Part shown: positions 17,806 to 25,593 of the stretch, piece after piece
Position numbering within the stretch: the stretch's first letter is position 1
Layout: every line of letters starts with the position of its first letter
Origin: Phycisphaerales bacterium
Lineage (GTDB): Bacteria > Planctomycetota > Phycisphaerae > Phycisphaerales > SM1A02
Length of the DNA: 60,911 nt
NCBI GenBank assembly: GCA_009691915.1
Contig: SIAD01000013.1
Location: 1-60,911 of the forward strand
Direction: 5' to 3'
Position numbers and translations under genes: made by a program
Notes under the pieces: generated by a model
The model's database searches: none
Told to the model about the DNA's origin: nothing
The model's input: the letters and a program-made list of their open reading frames with translations, nothing else

Positions 17806-18050
17806 CAAATCCCCAATACTCCCTGTTGGCGCAGTGCGCCGATATCCTTTTCCCTGAACCCTGTCCAGCCTTTCCTTCCCTCCATCCCTCGATCGTCCGA
17901 GCCAACCGGGGCTCCGGGGACCACCCGCCCAGCCCCTTGGCACGCTCCGACGATCTGCATGGCCTCCAACGACAGGGTTTGACTCTGTCCAAGCTCAAGA
18001 ACGAAGTGGGTTTCCCCGTTCCTTGGGCATTCGTTTGTGTTTCTTGGCGC
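17768..18050 (-). ncRNA. Candidate structured RNA of about 280 nt
   Basis: This stretch lacks a convincing protein but has nested complementary segments on the minus strand. AACCCTGTC (17971-17979) pairs with GACAGGGTT (17857-17865). Inside it, GATCGTC (17949-17955) pairs with GACGATC (17891-17897), then GCCAA with TTGGC, then GGGGCT with AGCCCC at the tip. A 5' hairpin (GAACG/CGTTC, 17999-18021) and GGCGCA/TGCGCC (about 17830-17840) are also present. It ends in an intrinsic terminator. A long closed stem, an open middle and an apical stem recall 6S RNA, but no diagnostic motif of 6S, RNase P RNA, tmRNA or SRP RNA was found. The 5' end is a guess. Confidence 0.5.
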
Positions 18051-18189
18051 ACTCTCGTCTGCCGAACGGGGCGCCTCTTGGGTTCTCGAACACCAAGACA
18101 ATCGATTACGACCGGTCGAGATGCAAGCCAATCCGTGGGTATTTCCTGGATTCTTCGCGCGCCGTGGCAAAGGTAGCTCTGGCAGTGAC

Positions 18190-19068
18190 CTACACGCCGA
18201 CCGTATGCCAGACGGTCTTCACCTCGGTGACCGCAGCGAAGGCTCGCGGCCCAGTCCAGGGGTCTGTCGCCAAGTAGTCGGCGTCGGCGCCGATGATCCG
18301 AACCCGCTTGAGGTTTTCGGCAACACCCAACTGGAGTGTTTTCGCGCTCGCTCCTTTGATGTCCGCGACAACCGCATCAATGTCTCGATGGGCCGCGATT
18401 GGGCCGACCAGTTCCTCTGCAGATCCAGTGAGGATGTTGAGCACCCCTGGTGGGATGTCTGAACTCGGGGCGCACTCCGCGACGATCAGCGCGGGGACGG
18501 GATTGCTCCCGCTGGCGAGTCCCACGACCGCTGATCCAGAGGCAAGCGCGGGAAGCGAGAGCGAGAGGAACCCAAGCAGCGACGGTGACTCGGGCGCGAC
18601 GACTGCGACGACTCCCACTCCTTCGATCTGAGAGAAACAATGGAACGGCCCCGCGACCGGGTTGCGCCCGCCGATGACGCACTCAAGTTTGTCAGACCAC
18701 CCGGCGAACGACACGGTGCGGTCGATTGCCATTTCGACTTCGCTTCGTGCCGCCGACTTCGTGACGCCACCTGTCACGCGCACAGCGTCAATGAGATCCC
18801 CGCGGCGGCCGTCCATGATCTCGGCGAGCCGGTAGAGAATCTGCCCGCGGAGGTAGCCGCTCGACGAGGCCCACCGATCCTGCGCTGCACGGGCGGCCTC
18901 GACCGCATCTCGGAGATCCTTGCGCGACGCCTGCGCGGCGTACGCGAGTGCCGCGCCGGAGTCATGACGCGAGTCCCGCACCGGCATCACGCGCCCCGAC
19001 TCGCTGCGCGGGTACGCGCCACCGATGAAGAGTTTCCAGGTTTTTGTGATCGGTGTGTGTTGGCTCAT
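18190..19068 (-). CDS. Short, catalytically empty aldehyde dehydrogenase homologue (ALDH16 C-terminal domain-like)
   Basis: 292 residues, about 60% of a normal ALDH. It aligns with the ALDH N-terminal and coenzyme region (WKLFIGGAYPRSESGR; AVEAARAAQDRW; GVVAVVAPESPSLLGFL; IPPGVLNILTGSAEEL) but ends before the catalytic half: there is no ELGG glutamate and no GQxC cysteine, and the PWNF asparagine is replaced. The end, EVKTVWHTVGV, looks like a strand for dimer exchange. ALDH16 proteins carry exactly such an inactive, shortened second ALDH domain, so this is best read as that domain coded separately. ATG at 19068 is preferred because longer frames read through the upstream ALDH. The gap to that gene is 19 bp. 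Confidence 0.85.
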   Translation of the reverse strand: MSQHTPITKTWKLFIGGAYPRSESGRVMPVRDSRHDSGAALAYAAQASRKDLRDAVEAARAAQDRWASSSGYLRGQILYRLAEIMDGRRGDLIDAVRVTGGVTKSAARSEVEMAIDRTVSFAGWSDKLECVIGGRNPVAGPFHCFSQIEGVGVVAVVAPESPSLLGFLSLSLPALASGSAVVGLASGSNPVPALIVAECAPSSDIPPGVLNILTGSAEELVGPIAAHRDIDAVVADIKGASAKTLQLGVAENLKRVRIIGADADYLATDPWTGPRAFAAVTEVKTVWHTVGV

Positions 19069-19087
19069 GTCGTGCCAGTCGTGCCTG

Positions 19088-20539
19088 TCACGCGAGATAC
19101 GCCGCAAGCCCGGATCGCCCGCCTTCGCGTCCAAACCCGCTCTCGCGGTAGCCGCCAAACGGCGCGGATGGATCGAACTGATTGAATGTGTTGCACCAGA
19201 TGACACCGGCCTTGATCTGCCGGGCGATCTCGAACGCCTTCGAGCCGCGGCTCGTCCACACGCCCGCGCTGAGACCGTATGCCGTGTTGTTCGCACGCGC
19301 GACCGCCTCATCGGGAGTCCTAAACGACATCACTGCTAGGACAGGCCCGAATATCTCTTCGCGGGCGATCGTGTGTGCGGGCTGGACACCGGTGAAGAAA
19401 CAGGGACGGCACCAGTAGCCCTTCGGCGGCAGTGCCTGGCCGGGCTCGTCGTTGTGGCAGGCTCCCTCATCGGAGCCGATCTTGATGAACCTGCGAATCC
19501 GTGCCAGCTGCGTCGCGCTGTTGATCGCACCGACATCTGTGTTCTTGTCCAACGGATTTCCGATGCGCAGGCTCCGCATTCGAAGGCGGAGCTTGGCGAT
19601 CACCTCGTCCATGACCGACTCCTCGACGAGAAGACGGCTGCCTGCGCAGCAGACCTGTCCTTGGTTGCACCAGATTGCCCCGACAATCCCCTCGACCGCC
19701 TGGTCAATCGCAGCATCGGCAAAGATGATGTTCGGGCTCTTTCCCCCGAGCTCCAGCGTGAGGCGCTTTCTCGTCCCTGCAGCGGCGGTGGCGATCATCC
19801 GACCGACTTCAGTCGATCCCGTGAACGCGATCTTGTCGATCCCCGGGTGCTCGACGATGCGACGGCCAGTCTCTCCTGCGCCCGTCACGATGTTGACGAC
19901 GCCCGCTGGCAGATCGATCTCCTGGATGATCTCGGCAAGGCGCAGCGCCGTGAGCGGAGTCGTCTCCGCGGGCTTGAGGACAACGGTGTTCCCGCAGGCA
20001 AGTGCGGGAGCGATCTTCCACGCCGCCATCAGCAGTGGGAAGTTCCAGGGGATCACCTGACCACAGACTCCGATTCCCTGTGGCTCGCCGCCATCAGGCG
20101 CGGGGTGCGCCCACTTGAGCTTGTCGCACCAGCCCGCGTGATGAAAAAAGTGGGCGGCGGCGAGTGGAACATCCTCGTCGCGCGTCTCGCGGATCGGTTT
20201 GCCGTTGTCAAGCGTCTCGAGAACCGCGAGTTCGCGCGCTCGCTCCTGGATCCTGCGCGCAATCCTGTAGAGGTATTTTGCGCGCTCAAGTGGCGGCGTC
20301 TTGCGCCAGGTCTTGAGCGCCTTGCGCGCGCTCGAAACCGCAAGGTTGATGTCCTCAGCATCCGCTTCGGCGACACGCGCGAGCGGCTCTTCTGTCGCGG
20401 GATTGATGGTCTCGAACCACTTGCGCGAGTGCGCTGCTCGGAACTCGCCGCCGATGAAGAGCCCGTACTCGGGCTTGATCTCCACCTTCGTCGACTCGGG
20501 GGCCGGCGCGTACTCCCACACCGTGCTCGGATCAGTCAT
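19088..20539 (-). CDS. NAD(P)-dependent aldehyde dehydrogenase
   Basis: 483 residues, the usual ALDH length, cytosolic. It oxidises an aldehyde to its acid. Active-site elements are present: PWNFP (Asn about 166), ELGGK (Glu about 263) and GQVCCAG (nucleophile Cys about 297), plus EEIFGPVL and PFGGYRESGFGRE. It is followed 19 bp later by an inactive ALDH-like protein, matching the two halves of ALDH16. Acetaldehyde from the nearby deoC is a plausible substrate, but that is inference. Confidence 0.95.
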   Translation of the reverse strand: MTDPSTVWEYAPAPESTKVEIKPEYGLFIGGEFRAAHSRKWFETINPATEEPLARVAEADAEDINLAVSSARKALKTWRKTPPLERAKYLYRIARRIQERARELAVLETLDNGKPIRETRDEDVPLAAAHFFHHAGWCDKLKWAHPAPDGGEPQGIGVCGQVIPWNFPLLMAAWKIAPALACGNTVVLKPAETTPLTALRLAEIIQEIDLPAGVVNIVTGAGETGRRIVEHPGIDKIAFTGSTEVGRMIATAAAGTRKRLTLELGGKSPNIIFADAAIDQAVEGIVGAIWCNQGQVCCAGSRLLVEESVMDEVIAKLRLRMRSLRIGNPLDKNTDVGAINSATQLARIRRFIKIGSDEGACHNDEPGQALPPKGYWCRPCFFTGVQPAHTIAREEIFGPVLAVMSFRTPDEAVARANNTAYGLSAGVWTSRGSKAFEIARQIKAGVIWCNTFNQFDPSAPFGGYRESGFGREGGRSGLAAYLA

Positions 20540-20599
20540 GGGGAGCAGTATCGCATGATGAGTCTCCGAATGCTGGACTGGGTGCGCTACCCTTGAGCC

Positions 20600-21289
20600 A
20601 TGCCCGGCCAGGTCCTTGCGATCGATATCGGCGGAACCAATGTCAAGGTGCGGGTTGAGGGGGATCCGGAGAAGCGGTCATTCCCTTCGGGGCCGACACT
20701 CACACCACAGCAGATGGTCGAAGGAGTGGTTGCGATCGCGAGCAGTTGGACTTTTGACCGGATCTCCATCGGCCTGCCGGCACCAATTGTGAAAAACCAG
20801 CCGGCGCGCGACCCTGCCAATCTTGGGCCCGGGTGGATGGACTTCGACTATGACGACGGCTTCTCGGCCAAGGTCAAGCTCGTCAATGATGCGGCGATGC
20901 AGGCGGTCGGCTCCTATGACGGAGGGCGAATGCTCTTCCTCGGGCTCGGCACAGGCCTCGGTTCGTGCCTCATCGTCCAGCATGTGATCGTCCCGACCGA
21001 ACTCGCACACATGCCGTTCAAGAAGGGGAGGTCCTTCGAGCAGTTCGTTGGTGTGAAGGCACTCAAGAAGCACGGCAAACGGCAGTGGACAAGGGATGTG
21101 CATGAGGTCATCGAAGTTCTATCCGGCGCGCTGATCCCCGACTATGTCGTCATCGGCGGAGGAAACGCCGCGCGACTGAAATCGCTTCCTGAGAACTGCC
21201 GTCTCGGAAGCAATGCCAACGCCTTCGTTGGTGGGTTCCGTCTGTGGACCCCCGAGTGGGCTGCGTCAATTCCGGTCTACGACCACTGA
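20600..21289 (+). CDS. ROK-family sugar kinase, polyphosphate glucokinase-like
   Basis: 229 residues. The phosphate-binding motif AIDIGGTNVKV opens the protein, followed by GLPAP, the catalytic-type segment LVNDAAMQA and GLGTGLGS; VVIGGGNA ends the second lobe. The compact length, with no zinc motif, resembles polyphosphate-dependent glucokinases more than ATP-glucokinase. It would make glucose 6-phosphate in the cytoplasm. It is divergent from the ALDH gene and lies 12-18 bp before a sugar porin gene, with which it may be co-transcribed. Confidence 0.85.
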   Translation: MPGQVLAIDIGGTNVKVRVEGDPEKRSFPSGPTLTPQQMVEGVVAIASSWTFDRISIGLPAPIVKNQPARDPANLGPGWMDFDYDDGFSAKVKLVNDAAMQAVGSYDGGRMLFLGLGTGLGSCLIVQHVIVPTELAHMPFKKGRSFEQFVGVKALKKHGKRQWTRDVHEVIEVLSGALIPDYVVIGGGNAARLKSLPENCRLGSNANAFVGGFRLWTPEWAASIPVYDH

Positions 21290-21307
21290 CCCTGCTACGC
21301 TGTGGGA

Positions 21308-22690
21308 ATGATCGCAACAGTTGTCGCTGTGCAGATCGTCATTGGTGCGACGCTCGCACAGTCACCCAACAATCCAGGACAGAGCCTGCAGCTTCAGCCA
21401 GCAAGTCAGTGGCTCACCCACGACCTTGACCTCACGCGCAGCTTCGCGGGGATGGATCTCATGAAGTCAACTCAGGCGCTCTTCGGAACTCAGAAGCCGA
21501 CGAAGGAGTACAACTTCTTCGACCCTCGGCCTAACGCGATTCCGTGGGGACCGGTCAATGGTCTGCTCCCGGATCCGTGTGGTTCGTTGTTCTCACCGAT
21601 CCGAAACCTTGAGGTGGCATCGCAGGAGCAACTGGGAATTCGCTGGGATATTTACAATGTCACCGTGTATCAGATGACGTCGAGTTCGCTCACCGACGAT
21701 CCGCGGGACGAGGGGGCGAATCGTTTCAATCTCCGCGCCGATCTGAAACTCTGGGACCTCGGCGGCGGAGCGATGGGACGGTTCACAGCGCAGATGCGAC
21801 AGAGCAACGCCTTTCCACAATCGATCGAGGTGGGATCGGCTATCGGAACCGACATCGTGCTCGACAGCAACTACACGGGACTGCTGGGCACGCGACTCGT
21901 GCGTGTTCGTTACGAACAGGGGATCCTCGACAACCATGTGATGGGATTCGTCGGAAAGATCAATGCCAACGACTACCTGCTCAACAACCCATTCGCCGGC
22001 GACGAGACCACACAGTTCATGGCCTCGATCTTCGACGGCAGTGATGCAACGCAGTCTGGATTCAATGGGTACATGCTGGGTACCGGTGCGATGGTTGTGC
22101 CGTTCGAGGGGTTCTATGGGAACTTTGTGGTGACCAACCCATCAACGGCTGGATACCGTGGGCTTGGCACCGATGGGCTCGGATCGGGACTGTGGTGGTT
22201 TGGCACAGAGGTTGGGGCGATCACAAACTTCTTCGGTGACGAAAAAGCCCCCGGCAAGTACAGCGTCGGATTCAACACGACGAACGCTGCCTACACCTCG
22301 ACCGACCTTGCCACGGCGGCTACCGGTAACGGCTATTGGGTGATGGCGACTGAGTATCTGACGCAGGACATCGGTGTCTGGACGCAGTTCACCTACTGCG
22401 ACCCCAATGTCGCGCTCTACAAGACCGAGTTCACCGTCGGCATGTCCATGGACAATTGCTTCGGCCGCAAGCGGGACGGGTTCGGCGTCGCGTGGGGATA
22501 CACAACTGCGCCGCAGGAAACGCTCGGGGTCCAGACGGTGACCGAGCTTTACTACAGGGTTCAGCTGACTGACTCGATCCAGATCACTCCGGACATACAA
22601 GTCATCACGAACCCCACCGATCCGCTCGCTGGAACTAGCCAGGGCTACAGTGTCTTCGTCTTCGGGATCCGTGCGCTCGTTCACTTCTGA
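21308..22690 (+). CDS. OprB-like carbohydrate-selective porin
   Basis: About 460 residues with a signal peptide (IATVVAVQIVIGATLAQ) and a beta-barrel body of alternating strands ending in an aromatic residue (FVFGIRALVHF), as outer-membrane porins do. The pattern GAYLLGTGAMVVPF-like loops and GVAWGYTTAPQETLGVQTVTELYYRVQLTDSI match the OprB family. It should pass sugars through the outer membrane, which fits the kinase just upstream. A GTG at 21302 is an alternative start. It converges on lgt with a 10-bp overlap. Confidence 0.88.
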   Translation: MIATVVAVQIVIGATLAQSPNNPGQSLQLQPASQWLTHDLDLTRSFAGMDLMKSTQALFGTQKPTKEYNFFDPRPNAIPWGPVNGLLPDPCGSLFSPIRNLEVASQEQLGIRWDIYNVTVYQMTSSSLTDDPRDEGANRFNLRADLKLWDLGGGAMGRFTAQMRQSNAFPQSIEVGSAIGTDIVLDSNYTGLLGTRLVRVRYEQGILDNHVMGFVGKINANDYLLNNPFAGDETTQFMASIFDGSDATQSGFNGYMLGTGAMVVPFEGFYGNFVVTNPSTAGYRGLGTDGLGSGLWWFGTEVGAITNFFGDEKAPGKYSVGFNTTNAAYTSTDLATAATGNGYWVMATEYLTQDIGVWTQFTYCDPNVALYKTEFTVGMSMDNCFGRKRDGFGVAWGYTTAPQETLGVQTVTELYYRVQLTDSIQITPDIQVITNPTDPLAGTSQGYSVFVFGIRALVHF

Positions 22691-23667
22691 GGAATGAGGC
22701 CGCCCATGCGCGCGGCTGGCCGTCGCGTGGCCCAGACCGCGAGTGCCGCACCGACGGCGACCATCGACAGCGATAGCGCCATCGGAAGCGTGGCTGGTCC
22801 GACCATCATGACACCATCGTCCGGCTGGCGGAACTGCTCACTCCCCAAGCGTAGTGCGCCGTAGACGATGAGGAATGTCGCGGCGATCATCCCGGGCTTG
22901 CGCGGACGGAGCCAGATGAGCGCCATCGCAGTCAGGAGCAGAGGGCCATCGGTGAAGGCTTGAATGAAGTTGTTCGGGTAGTACGCGGTGAGCAGTGGTT
23001 CGAGTTTGCTGAGGACATCCGCGCGGTTGAGGTAGGCAGCGTTGTAGACCGCATCTGGTAGCGGAAGTCGTGGATCGACGAGCCACTCAAACGGTGCGAG
23101 TGCGGCGGCAGGAAAAGTTGGTTCGAGGACTTCCGCGGGGTACTTGACGCTCCACCATGGTGCGCTCGCCTGCATGGTGGTTGGCAGGGGCCGGCCTGGA
23201 AGCTCGCCGTTGACCCAGTTAGCCAGCCGTCCCAAGCAAAGCCCGGCGGGAGAGGCGAACGCTATGCAGTCAATCATGTGGAGGGTTGGCACGCCGATGC
23301 TGCGCGCGAAGATCGCCCCTGCGACGACGGTGCCGATGATTCCTCCGTGGCTCGACATGCCGCCCCGGTGAATGTCGAGGAGTCCCCACCAGGGGAAGTC
23401 TGCGTGGAATGTTGCGAAGAGTTGGGGTTCGTAGAAGAGGACATGTCCAAGGCGACCACCGATGATGACCCCGGCGATGCTGTAGGTCATGAGGTCGGCG
23501 ACCTGAGTCGTTGAGAGTGCGATGCGACCGGCGCGCGCGAGGGTGCGCAGGATCAGCCACGCCACCAGAAACCCGACGGCGTACGACAGCCCGTACCAGC
23601 GGACACCAAGGCCATTGCCGAACTCGAGGGCGAATGGATCGATGGTGTGGACGAGTGATGCGAGCAC
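22681..23667 (-). CDS. lgt: Prolipoprotein diacylglyceryl transferase
   Basis: About 328 residues, integral inner-membrane enzyme that adds diacylglycerol to the lipobox cysteine of prolipoproteins. Family motifs are RWYGLSYAVGF, GGRLGHVLFYEP, GGMSSHGGIIG, GRLANWVNGELPGRP and a C-terminal region PNNFIQAFTDG in place of the usual LYEALLEG. GTG at 23667 is chosen because longer frames enter the divergent trpD gene; the start-to-start gap is 22 bp. It is somewhat longer than the E. coli enzyme, with an insert around the region APWWSVKYPAEVLEPTF. Confidence 0.95.
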   Translation of the reverse strand: MLASLVHTIDPFALEFGNGLGVRWYGLSYAVGFLVAWLILRTLARAGRIALSTTQVADLMTYSIAGVIIGGRLGHVLFYEPQLFATFHADFPWWGLLDIHRGGMSSHGGIIGTVVAGAIFARSIGVPTLHMIDCIAFASPAGLCLGRLANWVNGELPGRPLPTTMQASAPWWSVKYPAEVLEPTFPAAALAPFEWLVDPRLPLPDAVYNAAYLNRADVLSKLEPLLTAYYPNNFIQAFTDGPLLLTAMALIWLRPRKPGMIAATFLIVYGALRLGSEQFRQPDDGVMMVGPATLPMALSLSMVAVGAALAVWATRRPAARMGGLIPQK

Positions 23668-23689
23668 CTGCGTAGCATCCCAATTTGCG

Positions 23690-24787
23690 ATGGGATTGCA
23701 ACCGGAACAAGTTGGGCCGAGCGAGTTCGCGCGCCCCGAGCACGCGGGCGATCTCACTCCGTTCATCAAGCTCCTATTGCGCGGACGGACTCTGACATTT
23801 GACCAGGCCCGCAGCGCGTTCGGAGAGATCATGACGGGGTCGTCGCACCATGCGGAACTGGGGGCGTTTCTCGCGCTGCTCGCGCAAAGGCTTCCGACGG
23901 TCGATGAGTTGGCTGGCGCTGCCACGGTGATGAGGGACTTTGCCCAGCGGCTGTCGACCAGCATTGATCCAGCGCGCATCCTCGATACCGCCGGGACTGG
24001 CGGCGCCCCAAAGACATTCAATGTCTCGACGCTGGCGGCGGTGATCGCGGCCGCCGGGGGCATTCATGTCGCCAAGCACGGCAACCGATCGCGCACGGGG
24101 CGTGGGTCGGCTGAAGTGCTGGAGGCTCTTGGCGTCAGTATCGATGCGTCTGCCGCGGTGCAGCGGAAATGCCTGGAGGAGGCGAAGGTCGCCTTCTGTT
24201 TTGCGCCTATCCATCACCCAGCCGCGCGCCATGCGATGCCTGTGCGAAAGACCCTTGGATTCCCGACGATTTTCAATCTGCTTGGTCCGCTCACCAATCC
24301 GGCCCGAGCGCGGCGGCAGGCGATCGGCGTGTATGACCGCTCGTATGTCCTGCTGATCGCCAATGTGCTACGGGAGCTTGGCGCGGTTCGCGCGCTCGTC
24401 TACCACGGGCTCGACGGTTTGGATGAGATGACAACGGGTGCGTCAACGCTGGTGGCTGAGGTCGTCAGCGACGCGCAGGGGGGGCAGGTGCGACAGTACG
24501 AGACGACGCCGGAGGAACTCGGCATCGTGCGAACCAATCCGATGTCCATCAGCCCATCGACGCTGGCTGATGCCGCCGATCTGTTCATCGCGGTGCTGGA
24601 GTCGCGGGCCCATATCTGCGCGCGCGATATGGCACTCGCCAATGCGGCGGCGGCACTGGTGGCGGGTGGAGCGGCAGAGAATCTCCGAGATGGCGTCGCG
24701 ACGGCCAGACGGCTGATCGAGTCGGGGGCGGCGAAGGAGCGGCTCGCGGAACTAGTACGGGTGTCGAACAGCGAGTGCACACAATGA
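23690..24787 (+). CDS. trpD: Anthranilate phosphoribosyltransferase
   Basis: 365 residues. It transfers phosphoribose to anthranilate in tryptophan synthesis. Family motifs: DTAGTGGAPKTFNVST (phosphoribosyl pyrophosphate site), KHGNRSRTGRGSAEVLEALGV, FAPIHHPA and FNLLGPLTNP. ATG at 23690 (MGLQPEQ) gives an N-terminus slightly longer than usual; longer frames overlap lgt and are not credible. No other trp gene is adjacent, so the pathway is dispersed. Its stop overlaps the next start (ATGA). Confidence 0.95.
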   Translation: MGLQPEQVGPSEFARPEHAGDLTPFIKLLLRGRTLTFDQARSAFGEIMTGSSHHAELGAFLALLAQRLPTVDELAGAATVMRDFAQRLSTSIDPARILDTAGTGGAPKTFNVSTLAAVIAAAGGIHVAKHGNRSRTGRGSAEVLEALGVSIDASAAVQRKCLEEAKVAFCFAPIHHPAARHAMPVRKTLGFPTIFNLLGPLTNPARARRQAIGVYDRSYVLLIANVLRELGAVRALVYHGLDGLDEMTTGASTLVAEVVSDAQGGQVRQYETTPEELGIVRTNPMSISPSTLADAADLFIAVLESRAHICARDMALANAAAALVAGGAAENLRDGVATARRLIESGAAKERLAELVRVSNSECTQ

Positions 24788-25572
24788 CTGCTCAGGACTG
24801 GCTTGATTTCGCGACGCGCTACGGCACGCCCGTCCTGGGGTCCCTCCTTGTCCTTGTCATCGCCTACTTCGCGGCGAAATGGATAAAGAGGCTCGTCCTC
24901 ACCGCTTGCACGAGGGGCGCTGCCGACCCGACCGTCGGAAGATTTCTCGGCAAGCTCGTTGGGTTGGTGATCGTCCTCATCGCGCTCTCCATTGTGTTCA
25001 ATAAGTTTGGCTTTGAAACGGCAAGTTTCTCGGTGCTCCTGGGCGCCGTCGGCCTGGCCATCGGTCTGGCCTTCCAGGGGACTCTGTCGAACTTCGCGTC
25101 GGGACTCATGCTCATGATCTTTCGGCCCTACAAGATCGGCGACACGATCATCGCCGCCGGGCAGACGGGTACGGTCTTCGAGATCGATCTCTTCTCCACG
25201 ACACTTGACTCGGTCGACAATCGGCGGATCTTCATCCCCAACAGCTCGATCTTCGGCTCGGTCATCACCAATATCAGCTACCACGAGAAGCGGCGCGTTG
25301 ACATTGTGGTGGTTGTGGCGCACAGCGCCGATGTTGATGCGACCCGTGCAGCACTCGCACACGCAGCCGGAAGGGCCGCACCAAGACTCCCGGATCCGTC
25401 CGAGATTGTGCTCCACGAACTCGGCACGGCTGGTGTCTCGTGGCAAGTGCAGGTCTGGACATCCAGTGCCAACTACATCGTGGTCCGTCAGAGTGTGCTG
25501 CGCGAAACCAAGATGGCCCTCGATGCCGCGGGGATTGCGTTCGCGCTCCCTCCGGGTGTAGTCGCCAGGTGA
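24784..25572 (+). CDS. mscS: MscS-family small-conductance mechanosensitive channel
   Basis: 262 residues, inner membrane. Two or three helices come first; the pore helix VLLGAVGLAIGLAFQGTLSNFASGLML has the Gly/Ala packing and GLAFQ of MscS, followed by the beta domain (FRPYKIGDTI, IPNSSIFGSVITN). It opens on membrane stretch to release solutes. ATG at 24784 overlaps the trpD stop and is preferred over a GTG at 24775. Shorter than E. coli MscS by about 25 residues. Confidence 0.94.
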   Translation: MTAQDWLDFATRYGTPVLGSLLVLVIAYFAAKWIKRLVLTACTRGAADPTVGRFLGKLVGLVIVLIALSIVFNKFGFETASFSVLLGAVGLAIGLAFQGTLSNFASGLMLMIFRPYKIGDTIIAAGQTGTVFEIDLFSTTLDSVDNRRIFIPNSSIFGSVITNISYHEKRRVDIVVVVAHSADVDATRAALAHAAGRAAPRLPDPSEIVLHELGTAGVSWQVQVWTSSANYIVVRQSVLRETKMALDAAGIAFALPPGVVAR

Positions 25573-25593
25573 TGGGTCACCGCTTAGGGATCA

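Noticed and set aside
17768-18050. Naming the RNA as 6S, RNase P RNA, tmRNA or SRP RNA
   Set aside because: None of the diagnostic conserved segments of these families could be found by eye on either strand.
17619-18176. Long plus-strand frame (185 codons) and minus-strand frames across the ThuA-ALDH gap
   Set aside because: Composition is not protein-like, the frames overlap the ThuA start region antisense, and the RNA-type complementarity and terminator explain the sequence better.
19069-19311. N-terminal extension of the short ALDH homologue up to 19311
   Set aside because: It reads through the end of the upstream ALDH in another frame and is Arg-rich shadow sequence.
19373-20596. Plus-strand frame of 407 codons
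   Set aside because: It is antisense to the full-length ALDH, which has complete catalytic motifs.
23668-24063. N-terminal extension of lgt up to 24063
   Set aside because: The extra 132 codons are antisense to trpD and unlike Lgt; the family N-terminus begins at the GTG at 23667.
24400-25446. Long minus-strand frame (348 codons)
   Set aside because: It is antisense to trpD and mscS, both of which have clear family motifs.
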